From positions 1 through 64,000 of the forward strand of contig JACKEN010000025.1 in the NCBI GenBank assembly GCA_020632995.1: a stretch of 64,000 nucleotides of DNA, in the 5' to 3' direction. Below the pieces are notes generated by a model. The model saw nothing but the letters and a program-made list of their open reading frames with translations. It was not told the DNA's origin and did not search any database. Position numbers and translations under genes: made by a program. Origin of the DNA: Deltaproteobacteria bacterium (GTDB lineage Bacteria; Myxococcota; Kuafuiibacteriia; Kuafuiibacteriales; Kuafuiibacteriaceae). This document shows, one piece after another, positions 44,862-53,684 of this stretch (its first letter is position 1; the number at the start of each line of letters is the position of its first letter).

Positions 44862-45463
44862 TGCAGGTCGTCGAGGCCTTCATGAAGTACATCGAGCTCG
44901 GGGGCTACGTCATGCCCCCGCTCGTTGTCTGCACCCTCGGCCTCTGGTTCGGTCTGGGCTACCGCTTCTCCGCCGTGCAGGGGCGCGGCCTGCCCCCGCG
45001 CCGCCTCCTCGAGATGGCCCTCGCCGGCGAGCTGACGAAGCCGGCGGGCATCCTCGAGCAGGGCGCGGTGATCGGGGCCCGCCTCAGCCAGGACTTCAAG
45101 GGGCGCCTCGACCGCGAGATCGAGGTGCGGTTCGCGCCGCTCCGCACCGAGGTGGGGCGCTTCCGGCGGCTCACCGGCGCCATCGTGGGGATCGCGCCCC
45201 TGCTGGGCCTCTTGGGCACCGTCTCCGGGATGATCGAGACCTTCGACTCCCTCGGCGACATGACCCTGTACTCGCAGTCCGGCGGCATCGCCGGCGGCAT
45301 CTCGCAGGCCCTGTTGACAACCCAGTTTGGCCTCGCGGTGGCCATCCCCGGCCTGATCTTGAAGGGCCTGTTGGACCGCCGCCAGACCACCATCGAGATC
45401 CAGCTCCAGGAGCTGAAGGCCCTCATCTGTGGCGAGGGCGCCAAGAGGGTCCACCATGAGTAG
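44861..45463 (+). CDS. exbB: ExbB-type proton channel subunit
   Basis: A 200-residue inner-membrane protein. N-terminal hydrophobic helix (GGYVMPPLVVCTLGLWFGLGY), then cytoplasmic loop and the MotA/TolQ/ExbB motif IVGIAPLLGLLGTVSGMIETF with GISQALLTTQFGLAVAIPGLIL. With ExbD it uses the proton gradient to energise TonB. It is the short, canonical member of the pair, the long one lying immediately upstream. The stop overlaps the ExbD start by eight bases. Confidence 0.92.
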   Translation: MQVVEAFMKYIELGGYVMPPLVVCTLGLWFGLGYRFSAVQGRGLPPRRLLEMALAGELTKPAGILEQGAVIGARLSQDFKGRLDREIEVRFAPLRTEVGRFRRLTGAIVGIAPLLGLLGTVSGMIETFDSLGDMTLYSQSGGIAGGISQALLTTQFGLAVAIPGLILKGLLDRRQTTIEIQLQELKALICGEGAKRVHHE

Positions 45464-45863
45464 GCGGCGGCAGCCCGAGGGGGAGTCGGGGATCGACATC
45501 TCCCCGCTCATCGACATGGTGTTCATCCTGCTCATCTTCTTCATGGTGAGCACCACCTTCGTGAAGGACATGGACCTGGACATCAGCAGGCCCAAGGCGT
45601 CCTCGGCGAAGGCCTCATCCACCAAGGCGATCCGGCTGTTCATCGCCAAGGATGGGAACACGTATCTGGATGGTCAGCCCGTCCGGGTCTGGATGATCCA
45701 GAGCCGGGTGCGCGACCTGCTCAAGTCCGGCACCTCGGATGCGGTGCTGGTCGTGACGGACGAAGACGTGCCCTCGCGGCGCCTCATCGAGGTGGTGGAC
45801 CAGGCCCGCCTCGCGGGCGCGACCGACGTGGGCGTAGCGACTGAATTGGAGGTCGGGAGATGA
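45456..45863 (+). CDS. exbD: ExbD-type biopolymer transport protein
   Basis: A 135-residue protein with a short cytoplasmic N-terminus, one membrane helix with the key acidic residue (ISPLIDMVFILLIFFMVSTTF, conserved Asp), and a periplasmic domain. The Asp in PLID is the proton-coupling residue known in the family. It works with ExbB and TonB. Overlaps ExbB and TonB genes, so stoichiometric expression is likely. Confidence 0.93.
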   Translation: MSRRRQPEGESGIDISPLIDMVFILLIFFMVSTTFVKDMDLDISRPKASSAKASSTKAIRLFIAKDGNTYLDGQPVRVWMIQSRVRDLLKSGTSDAVLVVTDEDVPSRRLIEVVDQARLAGATDVGVATELEVGR

Positions 45864-46525
45864 ACGTAGAGCTCAACGCAGGACGCAAGCGGCGCCTTCG
45901 GAACGTCGTGGTGGCCATGACGTTCATGGTGGTCGGGTCCACCAGCGCGCTCGGCATGGTGGTGGCGATGAACGAGTTCTCCGAGCCCATGGTGGATCGG
46001 GAGCTCGCGGGCGCCACCGAGATCGAGGTCACCGCGCCCCCGCGCCCCAAGGCGCGGCCGACGGTGGAGCAGCCGAAGCCCAAGCCGAAGAAGGCTCCGC
46101 GCACCCCGCCGGCGCCGGCCTTGGCCGCGCTCTCCTCGGGCCTGAGCGGCATCGCGGTGGACATCCCCGCGCTGCAGCTCGGTGACCTGGGCGCGGGCGC
46201 CAAGGACCTGCTCGGCACCGAGGACGAGGTGACCTACACCGCCGAGACGGTGGACACCCCGCCCCGGCCGACCCGGCAGGCCGCGATCCAGTACCCGGCC
46301 CGCCTGCGCCAGAAGGGCGTGGAGGGCTACGTGGAGCTGGGCTTCTTCGTCAACGCCTCCGGCGACGTCGAGGGCGTGCGGGTGATCGACTCGCAGCCGC
46401 CCGAGGTCTTCGACGAGGTGGTGCTCGAGGGCTTCCGGGACTGGGGCTGGCAGGCCGCGCAGTACGAGGGCAAGCCGGTCCGGATCTGGACCACCAAGCG
46501 CTTCACCTTCTCGCTGACCCGCTGA
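45860..46525 (+). CDS. tonB: TonB protein
   Basis: A 221-residue protein. N-terminal membrane anchor (RNVVVAMTFMVVGSTSALGM), then a Pro/Lys-rich periplasmic spacer (PRPKARPTVEQPKPKPKKAP) and a C-terminal TonB fold (AIQYPARLRQKGVEGYVELG, ending with the strand KRFTFSL). It transmits energy from ExbB/ExbD to the outer-membrane receptor. The stop is eight bp before the TPR gene's ATG. Confidence 0.92.
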   Translation: MNVELNAGRKRRLRNVVVAMTFMVVGSTSALGMVVAMNEFSEPMVDRELAGATEIEVTAPPRPKARPTVEQPKPKPKKAPRTPPAPALAALSSGLSGIAVDIPALQLGDLGAGAKDLLGTEDEVTYTAETVDTPPRPTRQAAIQYPARLRQKGVEGYVELGFFVNASGDVEGVRVIDSQPPEVFDEVVLEGFRDWGWQAAQYEGKPVRIWTTKRFTFSLTR

Positions 46526-46533
46526 GAGGAACC

Positions 46534-47697
46534 ATGCACCTCACCAGGATCATCGCCGTCGGCGTCCTCATCGCGGCCATCGCTACGCCGGCCGAGGGCG
46601 CGCGCAAGAAGAAGAAGAAGGAGGAGGTCAACTACATCGACCTCGCCACCGTGATGATCCGGGACGGGCACTACGACCGCGCCCAGCAGGCCCTGGCGCA
46701 AGTGGACTTGTCGGCCGAGGGGGTGGACCTCGGCCGCTTCCACACCCTCCGGGGCCTGGTGGAGCTCCACAGCGAGCTCTACCGGCAGGCCGCGGACGAC
46801 TTTTCGGCCGCGGTCGAGAGCGGCGCGGACTCGCCGATCGTCCAGGTCTACCTGGGCCAGGCGCTGTTCTACTCGAAGGACTTCCGGGGCGCGATCACCG
46901 CCCTGGACCGCGCGGGAGCCAAGGCGGACGAGATCCCCGGCACCTACGCGATGCGGGCGGAGGCCTACTGGCACCTCGAGGACTCCGTGAACGCCTGGCG
47001 CACCCTCGAGGAGGGCACCGCGCGCCACCCGACCTTCACCGAGCTGGTGCGCCGCAAGATCTTCCTCGCGGTGCAGCTCGGCCTCTACCAGGTCGCGGCG
47101 GAGCTCGGGCGTGAGTACCTGAAGAACAGCGAGGCGACCTACGAGGACCAGCTCGCGATCGGGCAGGCGCTCGTGCGCTCGGGGAGCGTGAAGGAGGGCC
47201 TCGAGTTCCTCGAGCGCGCGCACCTGCAGTACCCGGAGCGCCCCGCGGTGCTGATGGACCTCGCCAAGGTCTACCAGGGGCTCAGCATGTACCGCACCGC
47301 GGCCACCCTGCTCGAGCCGGTGGCGCTGACGGGGGACGCCAACCTCGCCGGCCAGGGGGCCGAGCTCTACCGCGCGGCGGGCATGTACTTCCAGGCGCTG
47401 GCCCTCAACGCGCGCATCCCCGACAGCAAGGCGCGGCTCCGCCAGCGCCTGGCCATCCTGCTCGACATGCAGCGCTACGACATGGTGGCGTCCATGGCCC
47501 GCGACCTGACCCGCGTGGGGCTCATCCAGGAGGACGAGAACATCCGCTACGCGGTGGCGTTCGCGTACTTCAAGGAGCGCGACTACGAGCGCGCCGAGAC
47601 CCTGCTGAAGGGGATCCGTGATCCCTCCCTGTTCCGGAAGGCCACCGAGGTCCGTAAGGCGATGGAAGATTGCCGCGACCAGATGTGGAAGTGCTGA
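46534..47697 (+). CDS. TPR-repeat periplasmic protein of the TonB2-type system
   Basis: A 387-residue exported protein. Signal peptide MHLTRIIAVGVLIAAIATPAEG is followed by a RKKKKKEE stretch and then about nine TPR-like helical pairs (e.g. DGHYDRAQQALAQVD, GSVKEGLEFLERAHLQYPER, YERAETLLKGI). TPR proteins of this size are the usual last soluble component of DUF3450/TtpC/ExbBD/TonB operons and probably bridge the inner- and outer-membrane parts. It sits between tonB and the receptor gene. Confidence 0.85.
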   Translation: MHLTRIIAVGVLIAAIATPAEGARKKKKKEEVNYIDLATVMIRDGHYDRAQQALAQVDLSAEGVDLGRFHTLRGLVELHSELYRQAADDFSAAVESGADSPIVQVYLGQALFYSKDFRGAITALDRAGAKADEIPGTYAMRAEAYWHLEDSVNAWRTLEEGTARHPTFTELVRRKIFLAVQLGLYQVAAELGREYLKNSEATYEDQLAIGQALVRSGSVKEGLEFLERAHLQYPERPAVLMDLAKVYQGLSMYRTAATLLEPVALTGDANLAGQGAELYRAAGMYFQALALNARIPDSKARLRQRLAILLDMQRYDMVASMARDLTRVGLIQEDENIRYAVAFAYFKERDYERAETLLKGIRDPSLFRKATEVRKAMEDCRDQMWKC

Positions 47698-47718
47698 TCC
47701 CCGCCCCGAGTCACAGCA

Positions 47719-50700
47719 ATGAACTCGCTCTTTCTACTCTTCGCGCTCACGGGAGCCGCGCTCCCGGACTCCCCCGCCCCGAGCGACGCGCCGATCTCGA
47801 GCATCGAGTTCTACGTGTTCCGCGACGGCGCCCCAGTGCCCGACGTGGAGGTCCGGCTCGGTCCCGAGCTGCTCGGCGTCACCGACAAGTACGGCAGCTA
47901 CACCGCGAAGGTGCCGTCGGGCCGCGCTCGGCTCGAGCTGTGGGAGGGCGGCCAGAGCCTCTCGCAACTCGACCTGCTCACCGACCGTGAGGAGCTCGTC
48001 CAGATCCTCGTCACCCTGAGGGCGGACGGCCCGCCCGAGTACACCATCGAGAGCTCGGGCGCGGGCTCGCCCCTCGAGCGCACCGCCACCGCCACCCATG
48101 CCGAGGTGAAGGCGCCGTCCGACGAGCCGCCGGGCGCGCTGGTGGGCACCATCATCTCGGTCGAGGAGCGTAAACCGGTGGTCGGCGCGCACCTGTACTT
48201 CACCGGCACCGACCGCGAGGCGGTCTCGGACGCCGAGGGCCGCTTCCAGGTGGAGCTCCCGGCCGGCACCTACTCGATCTCCGTCATCCACCCCGACTTC
48301 GCCACCCAGACCCTCGAGAACATCCGCGTGCTCTCGGCGCGCGAGGTCACCGCCAACATCGAGCTGAACCCCGCCGGCATCCGCCTCGAGGACTACGTGG
48401 TGACCGCGCCCTACGTCGAGGGCAGCATCGCGTCGGTGCTCGAGCAGCAGCGCGAGACGTCCAACGTGGTGGAGGTGCTCGGCGCAGATCAGATGAGCGC
48501 GTCCGGCGACCGCAACGCGGCGGACGCCCTCAAGCGCGTCACCGGCCTCACGGTCGAGGACGGCAAGTTCGTGCTCGTGCGCGGGCAGCCCGCTCGCTAC
48601 ACCCTCACCCTCTGGAACGGCTCACCGCTCCCCAGCCCCGAGCCGCTCAAGCGGGTGGTGCCGCTGGATCTGTTCCCGACCGGCGTGCTGTCGGGCATCG
48701 AGGTGCAGAAGAGCTACTCGGCCGACAAGCTGGGCTCCTTCGGCGCCGGCCTCGTCAACCTCCAGACCCGCGGCGCAGGGGACGACGCCTACCTGGACGT
48801 CTCGCTCACCACCGCGGGCAACACCATCAGCGCGTTCCAGACCGGGCGCACCTACCAGGGCGGCGGCCTGGACTTCCTCGGCTTCGACGACGGCACCCGC
48901 GCCCTCCCCAACGCGGTGGACAAGGCCACCAACGGCGGCTTCACCGCGCTCGACTCACTCTCCGAGGAGGAGCGCAACGCGGTCGCGATGTCGTTCCCCA
49001 ACATCTTCAACCTCCGCGATCGTGTCCTCCCGCCGGATCTCGGGATCTCCGTCTCGGGCGGCTACAGCCTGGACCTGCCGATGAAGGGGACCTTCGGCGC
49101 CGCGGCCTCCCTGCGCTACAGCTCAGCGTGGCGCCAGCAGGAGCGGACCCAGCGGAGCTTCTCGAAGCGCTCCGACGGCACGCTCCAGGCCCGCGACGAG
49201 CTGAACGAGTCTCGCACCGACTACAACGCGAGCCTCGGCGGGCTGCTGACGCTCGAGGCGACCTGGGACAAGCACCGGTTCCAGGCCAACACCTTCGTGG
49301 TGCACCAGGCCCAGCAGCGCGCCCAGCTCACCACCGGCCGCAGCAACGTCAGCGACGAGCTCGACGTCCAGTCCTACCTCCTCAACTGGATCGAGCGCTT
49401 CCTCATCGCCCAGCAGCTCACCGGCGATAACGACTTCGACCTCTTCAAGCTACAGTGGCGCGGGATGATCGCCGCGGCCTCTCGTGACGCGCCCGACCAG
49501 CGCAACTACGCTTACGCCAAGGCCCCAGATCAGGACCGCTACTTCGCCCGCGGCGACACCGGGGTCGCGCGACGCTACAGCACCGTGGACGATCTGGTGG
49601 CCAGCTTCGGCCTCGACGCCATCGTGCCGGTCGTGGGCAAGGACAAGGACTGGCTGAAGCTCACCCTCAAGTTCGGCGGCGCGGTCGAGCACAGCAAGCG
49701 CGACGCGCTGACCCAGCTCTTCCTGTGGCGCGTGGGCGAGACCGGCGATCGGTCGATCACCGACCCCGAGGTGCTCTACGACCCCACCAACACCGGCGAC
49801 ACCATCAACTTCCAGGACCTCTCCAACAGCGGCGCCGACGACTACGCCGCGATCGGCAACACCTACGGCGTCTACGGCATGGGCGAGCTCGGCCTGGGGG
49901 ACGCGCTCCGGGTCCTGAGCGGGGTCCGGTGGGAGACCTCCAAGGCCAACGTGGAGACCTTCCAGCTCGCCTCTCGCGATGGGAGCGGAGAACGCGAGGT
50001 GAAGAACGGCGGCTTCGAGCAGACCAACCTGCTCCCGTTCGTGTCCGCCACCTGGCAGATCATCGAGGAGTTCCAGCTCCGCTCGGCCTACAGCCGGACG
50101 GTGTCCCGCCCCATCTTCAACGAGCTCTCCGAGTCGACCTTCTACGACCCGGACACCGGCGACCAGTACATCGGCAAGGCGGACCTGGCACCCACCCGCA
50201 TCGACGGCTTCGACATGCGGGCGGAGTGGTACCCCTCCGCCACCGAGTCGCTATCGCTGGGCGGCTTCGTGAAGCTCTATCAGGACCCGATCGAGACCAG
50301 CTTCGTGCAGCGCGCGGGCACGGTGTCGGTGTCCACCTTCCAGAACGCCAAGGACGCCCGGGTGCTCGGCCTCGAGGTAGGCGGCCGCATCGAGTTCGAC
50401 CGCCTGCAAGACTGGCTCGGCGAGTCCTCGATCCTGGAGGGCCTCTACCTCCAGACCAACCTCGCGATCCTCAACTCGCAAGTCACCTTGCTCGAGCAGG
50501 GCACCGCCACCAACGTGCAGCGCCCCCTCGACGGCCAGGCCTCCTACGTCCTCAACGTCCAGGGCGGCTTCAACGGCGAGGAGCACGACGTGGTCGTCTC
50601 CTTCAACCAGGTGGGCCGCCGCCTCTTCCGCGCCGGCTCACTCGACCGGCCGGATGTGTTCCTGCAAGCCATCCCGCGCCTCGACATCACCTGGACCTGG

Positions 50701-50841
50701 CGCCTCCGGGACTGGGTCTCGGTGCGGGTGGGGGCCTCGAACCTGGTCAACCCGAACATCACCTTCAAGCAGGGTGACGAGGTGTGGCGTCAGTACAAGG
50801 AGGGCATGACCTTCCGGCTGAGCGTCAACTTCGGGATCTAG
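47719..50841 (+). CDS. TonB-dependent outer membrane receptor
   Basis: A 1,040-residue receptor. Signal peptide, then two carboxypeptidase-regulatory-like beta-sandwich domains (about 20-110 and 125-220). The plug domain is near 235-345 (EQQRETSNVVEVLGADQMSA, VRGQPARYTLTLWNGSPLP) and a ~22-strand barrel ends in MTFRLSVNFGI. The plug/barrel pair matches TonB-dependent receptors that import large or scarce substrates. The substrate is unknown: no siderophore, B12 or sugar gene is nearby. It is the final gene of the TonB2-type operon, 21 bp after the TPR gene. Confidence 0.9.
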   Translation: MNSLFLLFALTGAALPDSPAPSDAPISSIEFYVFRDGAPVPDVEVRLGPELLGVTDKYGSYTAKVPSGRARLELWEGGQSLSQLDLLTDREELVQILVTLRADGPPEYTIESSGAGSPLERTATATHAEVKAPSDEPPGALVGTIISVEERKPVVGAHLYFTGTDREAVSDAEGRFQVELPAGTYSISVIHPDFATQTLENIRVLSAREVTANIELNPAGIRLEDYVVTAPYVEGSIASVLEQQRETSNVVEVLGADQMSASGDRNAADALKRVTGLTVEDGKFVLVRGQPARYTLTLWNGSPLPSPEPLKRVVPLDLFPTGVLSGIEVQKSYSADKLGSFGAGLVNLQTRGAGDDAYLDVSLTTAGNTISAFQTGRTYQGGGLDFLGFDDGTRALPNAVDKATNGGFTALDSLSEEERNAVAMSFPNIFNLRDRVLPPDLGISVSGGYSLDLPMKGTFGAAASLRYSSAWRQQERTQRSFSKRSDGTLQARDELNESRTDYNASLGGLLTLEATWDKHRFQANTFVVHQAQQRAQLTTGRSNVSDELDVQSYLLNWIERFLIAQQLTGDNDFDLFKLQWRGMIAAASRDAPDQRNYAYAKAPDQDRYFARGDTGVARRYSTVDDLVASFGLDAIVPVVGKDKDWLKLTLKFGGAVEHSKRDALTQLFLWRVGETGDRSITDPEVLYDPTNTGDTINFQDLSNSGADDYAAIGNTYGVYGMGELGLGDALRVLSGVRWETSKANVETFQLASRDGSGEREVKNGGFEQTNLLPFVSATWQIIEEFQLRSAYSRTVSRPIFNELSESTFYDPDTGDQYIGKADLAPTRIDGFDMRAEWYPSATESLSLGGFVKLYQDPIETSFVQRAGTVSVSTFQNAKDARVLGLEVGGRIEFDRLQDWLGESSILEGLYLQTNLAILNSQVTLLEQGTATNVQRPLDGQASYVLNVQGGFNGEEHDVVVSFNQVGRRLFRAGSLDRPDVFLQAIPRLDITWTWRLRDWVSVRVGASNLVNPNITFKQGDEVWRQYKEGMTFRLSVNFGI

Positions 50842-50842
50842 C

Positions 50843-51271
50843 CTACCCCTTCAACACCAACACCGGGCAGTGCGCCGCGTGCATGACCCGCGTCGCAGTC
50901 GATCCCAGGTTGAAGGCCTCCAGCACGTTCTGCCCCTGGGCCGGGAGCACGATGAGCTCGGCCCCGATCTCCTTGGCGTAGTCCACGATCTCCTTCGGCG
51001 GGGAGCCGGTGCGCACCGCCACCACCACCCCGCCGTAGCCGGCGTCGGTGACCCGCTTGATCACCGCCTCGGTGGCCTTGGCCAGGCGCGTCTCGGGGGT
51101 GATCTTGCCGAAGAGCACCCCCGGCTCCACCGGGCTCAGGTACGGGAGCACGTGCAGCACGTGGACGTGCTCGCGCGAGTCCGTCAGGTCCAGCGCCACC
51201 TTCAGGGCCTCCGCGGACGCGTCGGAGAAGTCCACGGGGACGAGCACGGTGTTCTTGGGCAACCAGGCCAT
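50843..51271 (-). CDS. universal stress protein, UspA family
   Basis: A 142-residue single-domain UspA-like protein (VLVPVDFSDASAEALKVAL, GVVVAVRTGSPPKEIVDYA, ELIVLPAQGQ, ATRVMHAAHCPVLVLKG). The ATP-binding loop is a degenerate form of GxxG..S/T. Probably stress-related; the specific role is unknown. Convergent with the receptor gene, two bp apart. Confidence 0.92.
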   Translation of the reverse strand: MAWLPKNTVLVPVDFSDASAEALKVALDLTDSREHVHVLHVLPYLSPVEPGVLFGKITPETRLAKATEAVIKRVTDAGYGGVVVAVRTGSPPKEIVDYAKEIGAELIVLPAQGQNVLEAFNLGSTATRVMHAAHCPVLVLKG

Positions 51272-51431
51272 GACCCCTCGGGCTTGCCCCAGGCCGCTCG
51301 GGCTGTCAACCGGGCCTCCGATCCCCCGCGAAACGCGGCCTTACAGGCTCGTCGCCCACAAGGCGCCGGGCGTCCCTTGCCCCCAAGAGGTCTTTGCGCT
51401 TTACCCGAGCGATGGGGAGGACACCTGACCA

Positions 51432-53009
51432 ATGAGACCAGCCGCGATCCTGGGCGCCCTGTGCCTGGTGACGACCCTGACCACCCATGGCCTCGCGTTC
51501 GCCACCGAGGCCGAGGCCACCAACCCGCCCGGCGCCGCGCCCGAGCTCACGTTCAGCGAGCAGGTCGATCACTCCTTCGCCACCGTGGTGAACGCCATGG
51601 CGAGCGTCCTGTTCCTGCCGGTGTTCCAGGTGGAGAAGCTGGTGCCCGGCAAGGACCCCGAGATGGTGGGGTTCCCGCTCGTCGTGGTGGTGCTCCTGTT
51701 CGGTGGGATCTTCTTCACGCTCTACCACCGCTTCCTGAACTTCCGCGGCTTCAAGCACGCCATCGATGTCGTCCGGGGCAAGTACGATAACCCCGACGAC
51801 CCGGGCGAGGTCTCCCACTTCCAGGCCCTCACCGCCGCGCTCTCGGCGACCGTCGGCCTCGGCAACATCGCCGGCGTGGCGGTGGCGGTGGGCCTCGGCG
51901 GCCCTGGCGCGGTGATCTGGATGATCATCATCGGCCTGGTCGGCATGAGCGCGAAGTTCCACGAGTGCACCCTCGCGCAGGTCTACCGGCACATCGAGCC
52001 CGACGGCACGGTGCACGGCGGGCCCATGTACTACCTGCACGCGGGCCTCAAGGAGATGGGCATGGGGGGCTTCGGCAAGGTGCTCGCCGTCCTCTTCGCC
52101 ATCCTCTGCGTGGGCGGCTCCTTCGGGGGCGGCAACATGTTCCAGGCCAACCAGTCCTTCCAGGCCATCGCCGGCGTCTTTCCCCCGCTCCAGGGCCACG
52201 GCCTCTTCTTCGGCATCGCCCTCGCCGCGATGGTGGGCCTGGTCATCATCGGCGGCATCAAGCGCATCGGCGAGGTCACCGAGAAGCTGATCCCCGGCAT
52301 GTGCGGCCTCTACGTCATCGCCGGCCTCATCGTGCTGGTGATGCACGCCCCCCGGGTCCCCGAGGCGTTCGGCATCATCCTCTCCGAGGCGTTCTCGATG
52401 AAGGCCGGCCTCGGCGGCCTGTTGGGTGTCATGGTGCAAGGTATCCGGCGCGCGGTGTTCTCGAACGAGGCCGGCGTGGGCTCGGCCGCCATCGCCCACT
52501 CCGCCGCGAAGACCGATCAGCCCATCCGCGAGGGCATGGTCGCGCTCCTCGAGCCCTTCATCGACACCGTGGTGATCTGCACCATGACCGGCCTCGTCGT
52601 CGTGGTGACCGGCGCCTACAACAACCCCGCCGCAGGCGCGGGCGTCGAGATGACCCGCTGGGCCTTCGCCGACTCCCTCTCGTGGTTCCCCACCGTCCTC
52701 GCGGTCTGCGTGTTCGCCTTCGCGTACTCGACCCTGATCTCGTGGTCCTACTACGGTGAGAAGGCCTGGGGTTATCTGTTCGGCCGCAGCCGCAACACCA
52801 TCCTGATCTACAAGGGCATCTTCCTCGTGTTCGTGGTCATCGGCTGCGTCTCCAGCCTCGAGAACGTCATCAGCTTCTCCGACATGATGATCCTCTCCAT
52901 GGCGGTGCCCAACATCATCGGCGGCATCATCCTGGCCCCGAAGGTGAAGAAGATCCTCGACGAGTACTGGGGCAAGGTGCAGCGCAACGAGTTCAAGGTC
53001 TACAAGTAG
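51432..53009 (+). CDS. alanine:cation symporter (AGCS family)
   Basis: A 525-residue inner-membrane permease with about ten helices. The family motif is SATVGLGNIAGVAVAVGLGGPGAVIW (Na+-binding region), followed by VGMSAKFHECTLAQVYRH and the conserved RRAVFSNEAGVGSAAIAHSA. A signal-like N-terminus, unusual for AGCS, precedes a short periplasmic segment. It imports alanine or glycine with Na+ or H+. It lies alone between the USP gene and a 3D-domain gene. Confidence 0.93.
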   Translation: MRPAAILGALCLVTTLTTHGLAFATEAEATNPPGAAPELTFSEQVDHSFATVVNAMASVLFLPVFQVEKLVPGKDPEMVGFPLVVVVLLFGGIFFTLYHRFLNFRGFKHAIDVVRGKYDNPDDPGEVSHFQALTAALSATVGLGNIAGVAVAVGLGGPGAVIWMIIIGLVGMSAKFHECTLAQVYRHIEPDGTVHGGPMYYLHAGLKEMGMGGFGKVLAVLFAILCVGGSFGGGNMFQANQSFQAIAGVFPPLQGHGLFFGIALAAMVGLVIIGGIKRIGEVTEKLIPGMCGLYVIAGLIVLVMHAPRVPEAFGIILSEAFSMKAGLGGLLGVMVQGIRRAVFSNEAGVGSAAIAHSAAKTDQPIREGMVALLEPFIDTVVICTMTGLVVVVTGAYNNPAAGAGVEMTRWAFADSLSWFPTVLAVCVFAFAYSTLISWSYYGEKAWGYLFGRSRNTILIYKGIFLVFVVIGCVSSLENVISFSDMMILSMAVPNIIGGIILAPKVKKILDEYWGKVQRNEFKVYK

Positions 53010-53021
53010 CTGAGACCTGCA

Positions 53022-53047
53022 TGCCTCGCCTTCGAGGCGCCGAGGCA
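53022..53047 (+). terminator. hairpin downstream of the symporter gene
   Basis: TGCCTCG (53022-53028) pairs with CGAGGCA (53041-53047), with a small inner hairpin in between. There is no T-tract, so it may act as a weak terminator or RNA 3' stabiliser. Confidence 0.4.
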
Positions 53048-53119
53048 GCAGATCGAGGCCGACGCCCACCAGAAGACCGGCCCTCGGGACTTGGCCCACC
53101 GCGTGAATAGCAGCCGGGC

Positions 53120-53683
53120 ATGGCTGTCACCCTCCCACCCCTCGACATCTCCACCCTGCGCGCGCTCTACGAGACCCGCCCGGCCTACGAGCAGCGGGTC
53201 GCGGCCCAACCTGCGGTGCTCGACGGCGCCCCGAGGCGCTTCGACCCCGCCGGTCAGGCCGCCTGGAGTGCCTGGGGCGGCGCCGACACCTACGCCACCG
53301 CCGCCGCCGCGAGCGCCCAGACCGCCAAGGCTCAGGGCAAGAGCTACCCCGCCCGCGGGACCGGCTACTTCCCCGAGAACTCCCGGATGGAGGGCGGCTT
53401 CCTCGACCGGAAGGGCAAGCCGCTCCACACCCTGCAGGACTACCTGGCCGGCAAGGCACCCTTCGTCTCGGTCGCGATGGACTCCAAGGCCTTCCCCTAC
53501 GGCACCAAGCTCCGGATCCCCGAGCTCGAGAAGAAGTATGGGCAGAAGATCGACTTCCGGGTCGTCGACACCGGCGGCGCCTTCAAGGGCAAGGGCACCA
53601 GCCGCATCGACATCTGCACCGCGAACCGCAGGGCCTCCCTCGACCCGGCGATCAACGGCCGCCTGACCCTGATCCCCCAGTAG
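53120..53683 (+). CDS. 3D-domain protein (double-psi beta barrel)
   Basis: A 187-residue protein. The C-terminal ~110 residues match the 3D domain: ARGTGYFPEN, VAMDSKAFPYGTKLRIPEL, FRVVDTGGAFKGKGTSRIDI, where the conserved Asp residues of the MltA-like catalytic site lie in VDTGG and RIDI. The N-terminal part is an unstructured, Ala-rich extension with no obvious signal peptide. MltA-like 3D domains cleave peptidoglycan or act in related wall contexts; here the substrate is uncertain. It is convergent with the PEGA kinase gene, two bp apart. Confidence 0.85.
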   Translation: MAVTLPPLDISTLRALYETRPAYEQRVAAQPAVLDGAPRRFDPAGQAAWSAWGGADTYATAAAASAQTAKAQGKSYPARGTGYFPENSRMEGGFLDRKGKPLHTLQDYLAGKAPFVSVAMDSKAFPYGTKLRIPELEKKYGQKIDFRVVDTGGAFKGKGTSRIDICTANRRASLDPAINGRLTLIPQ

Positions 53684-53684
53684 C

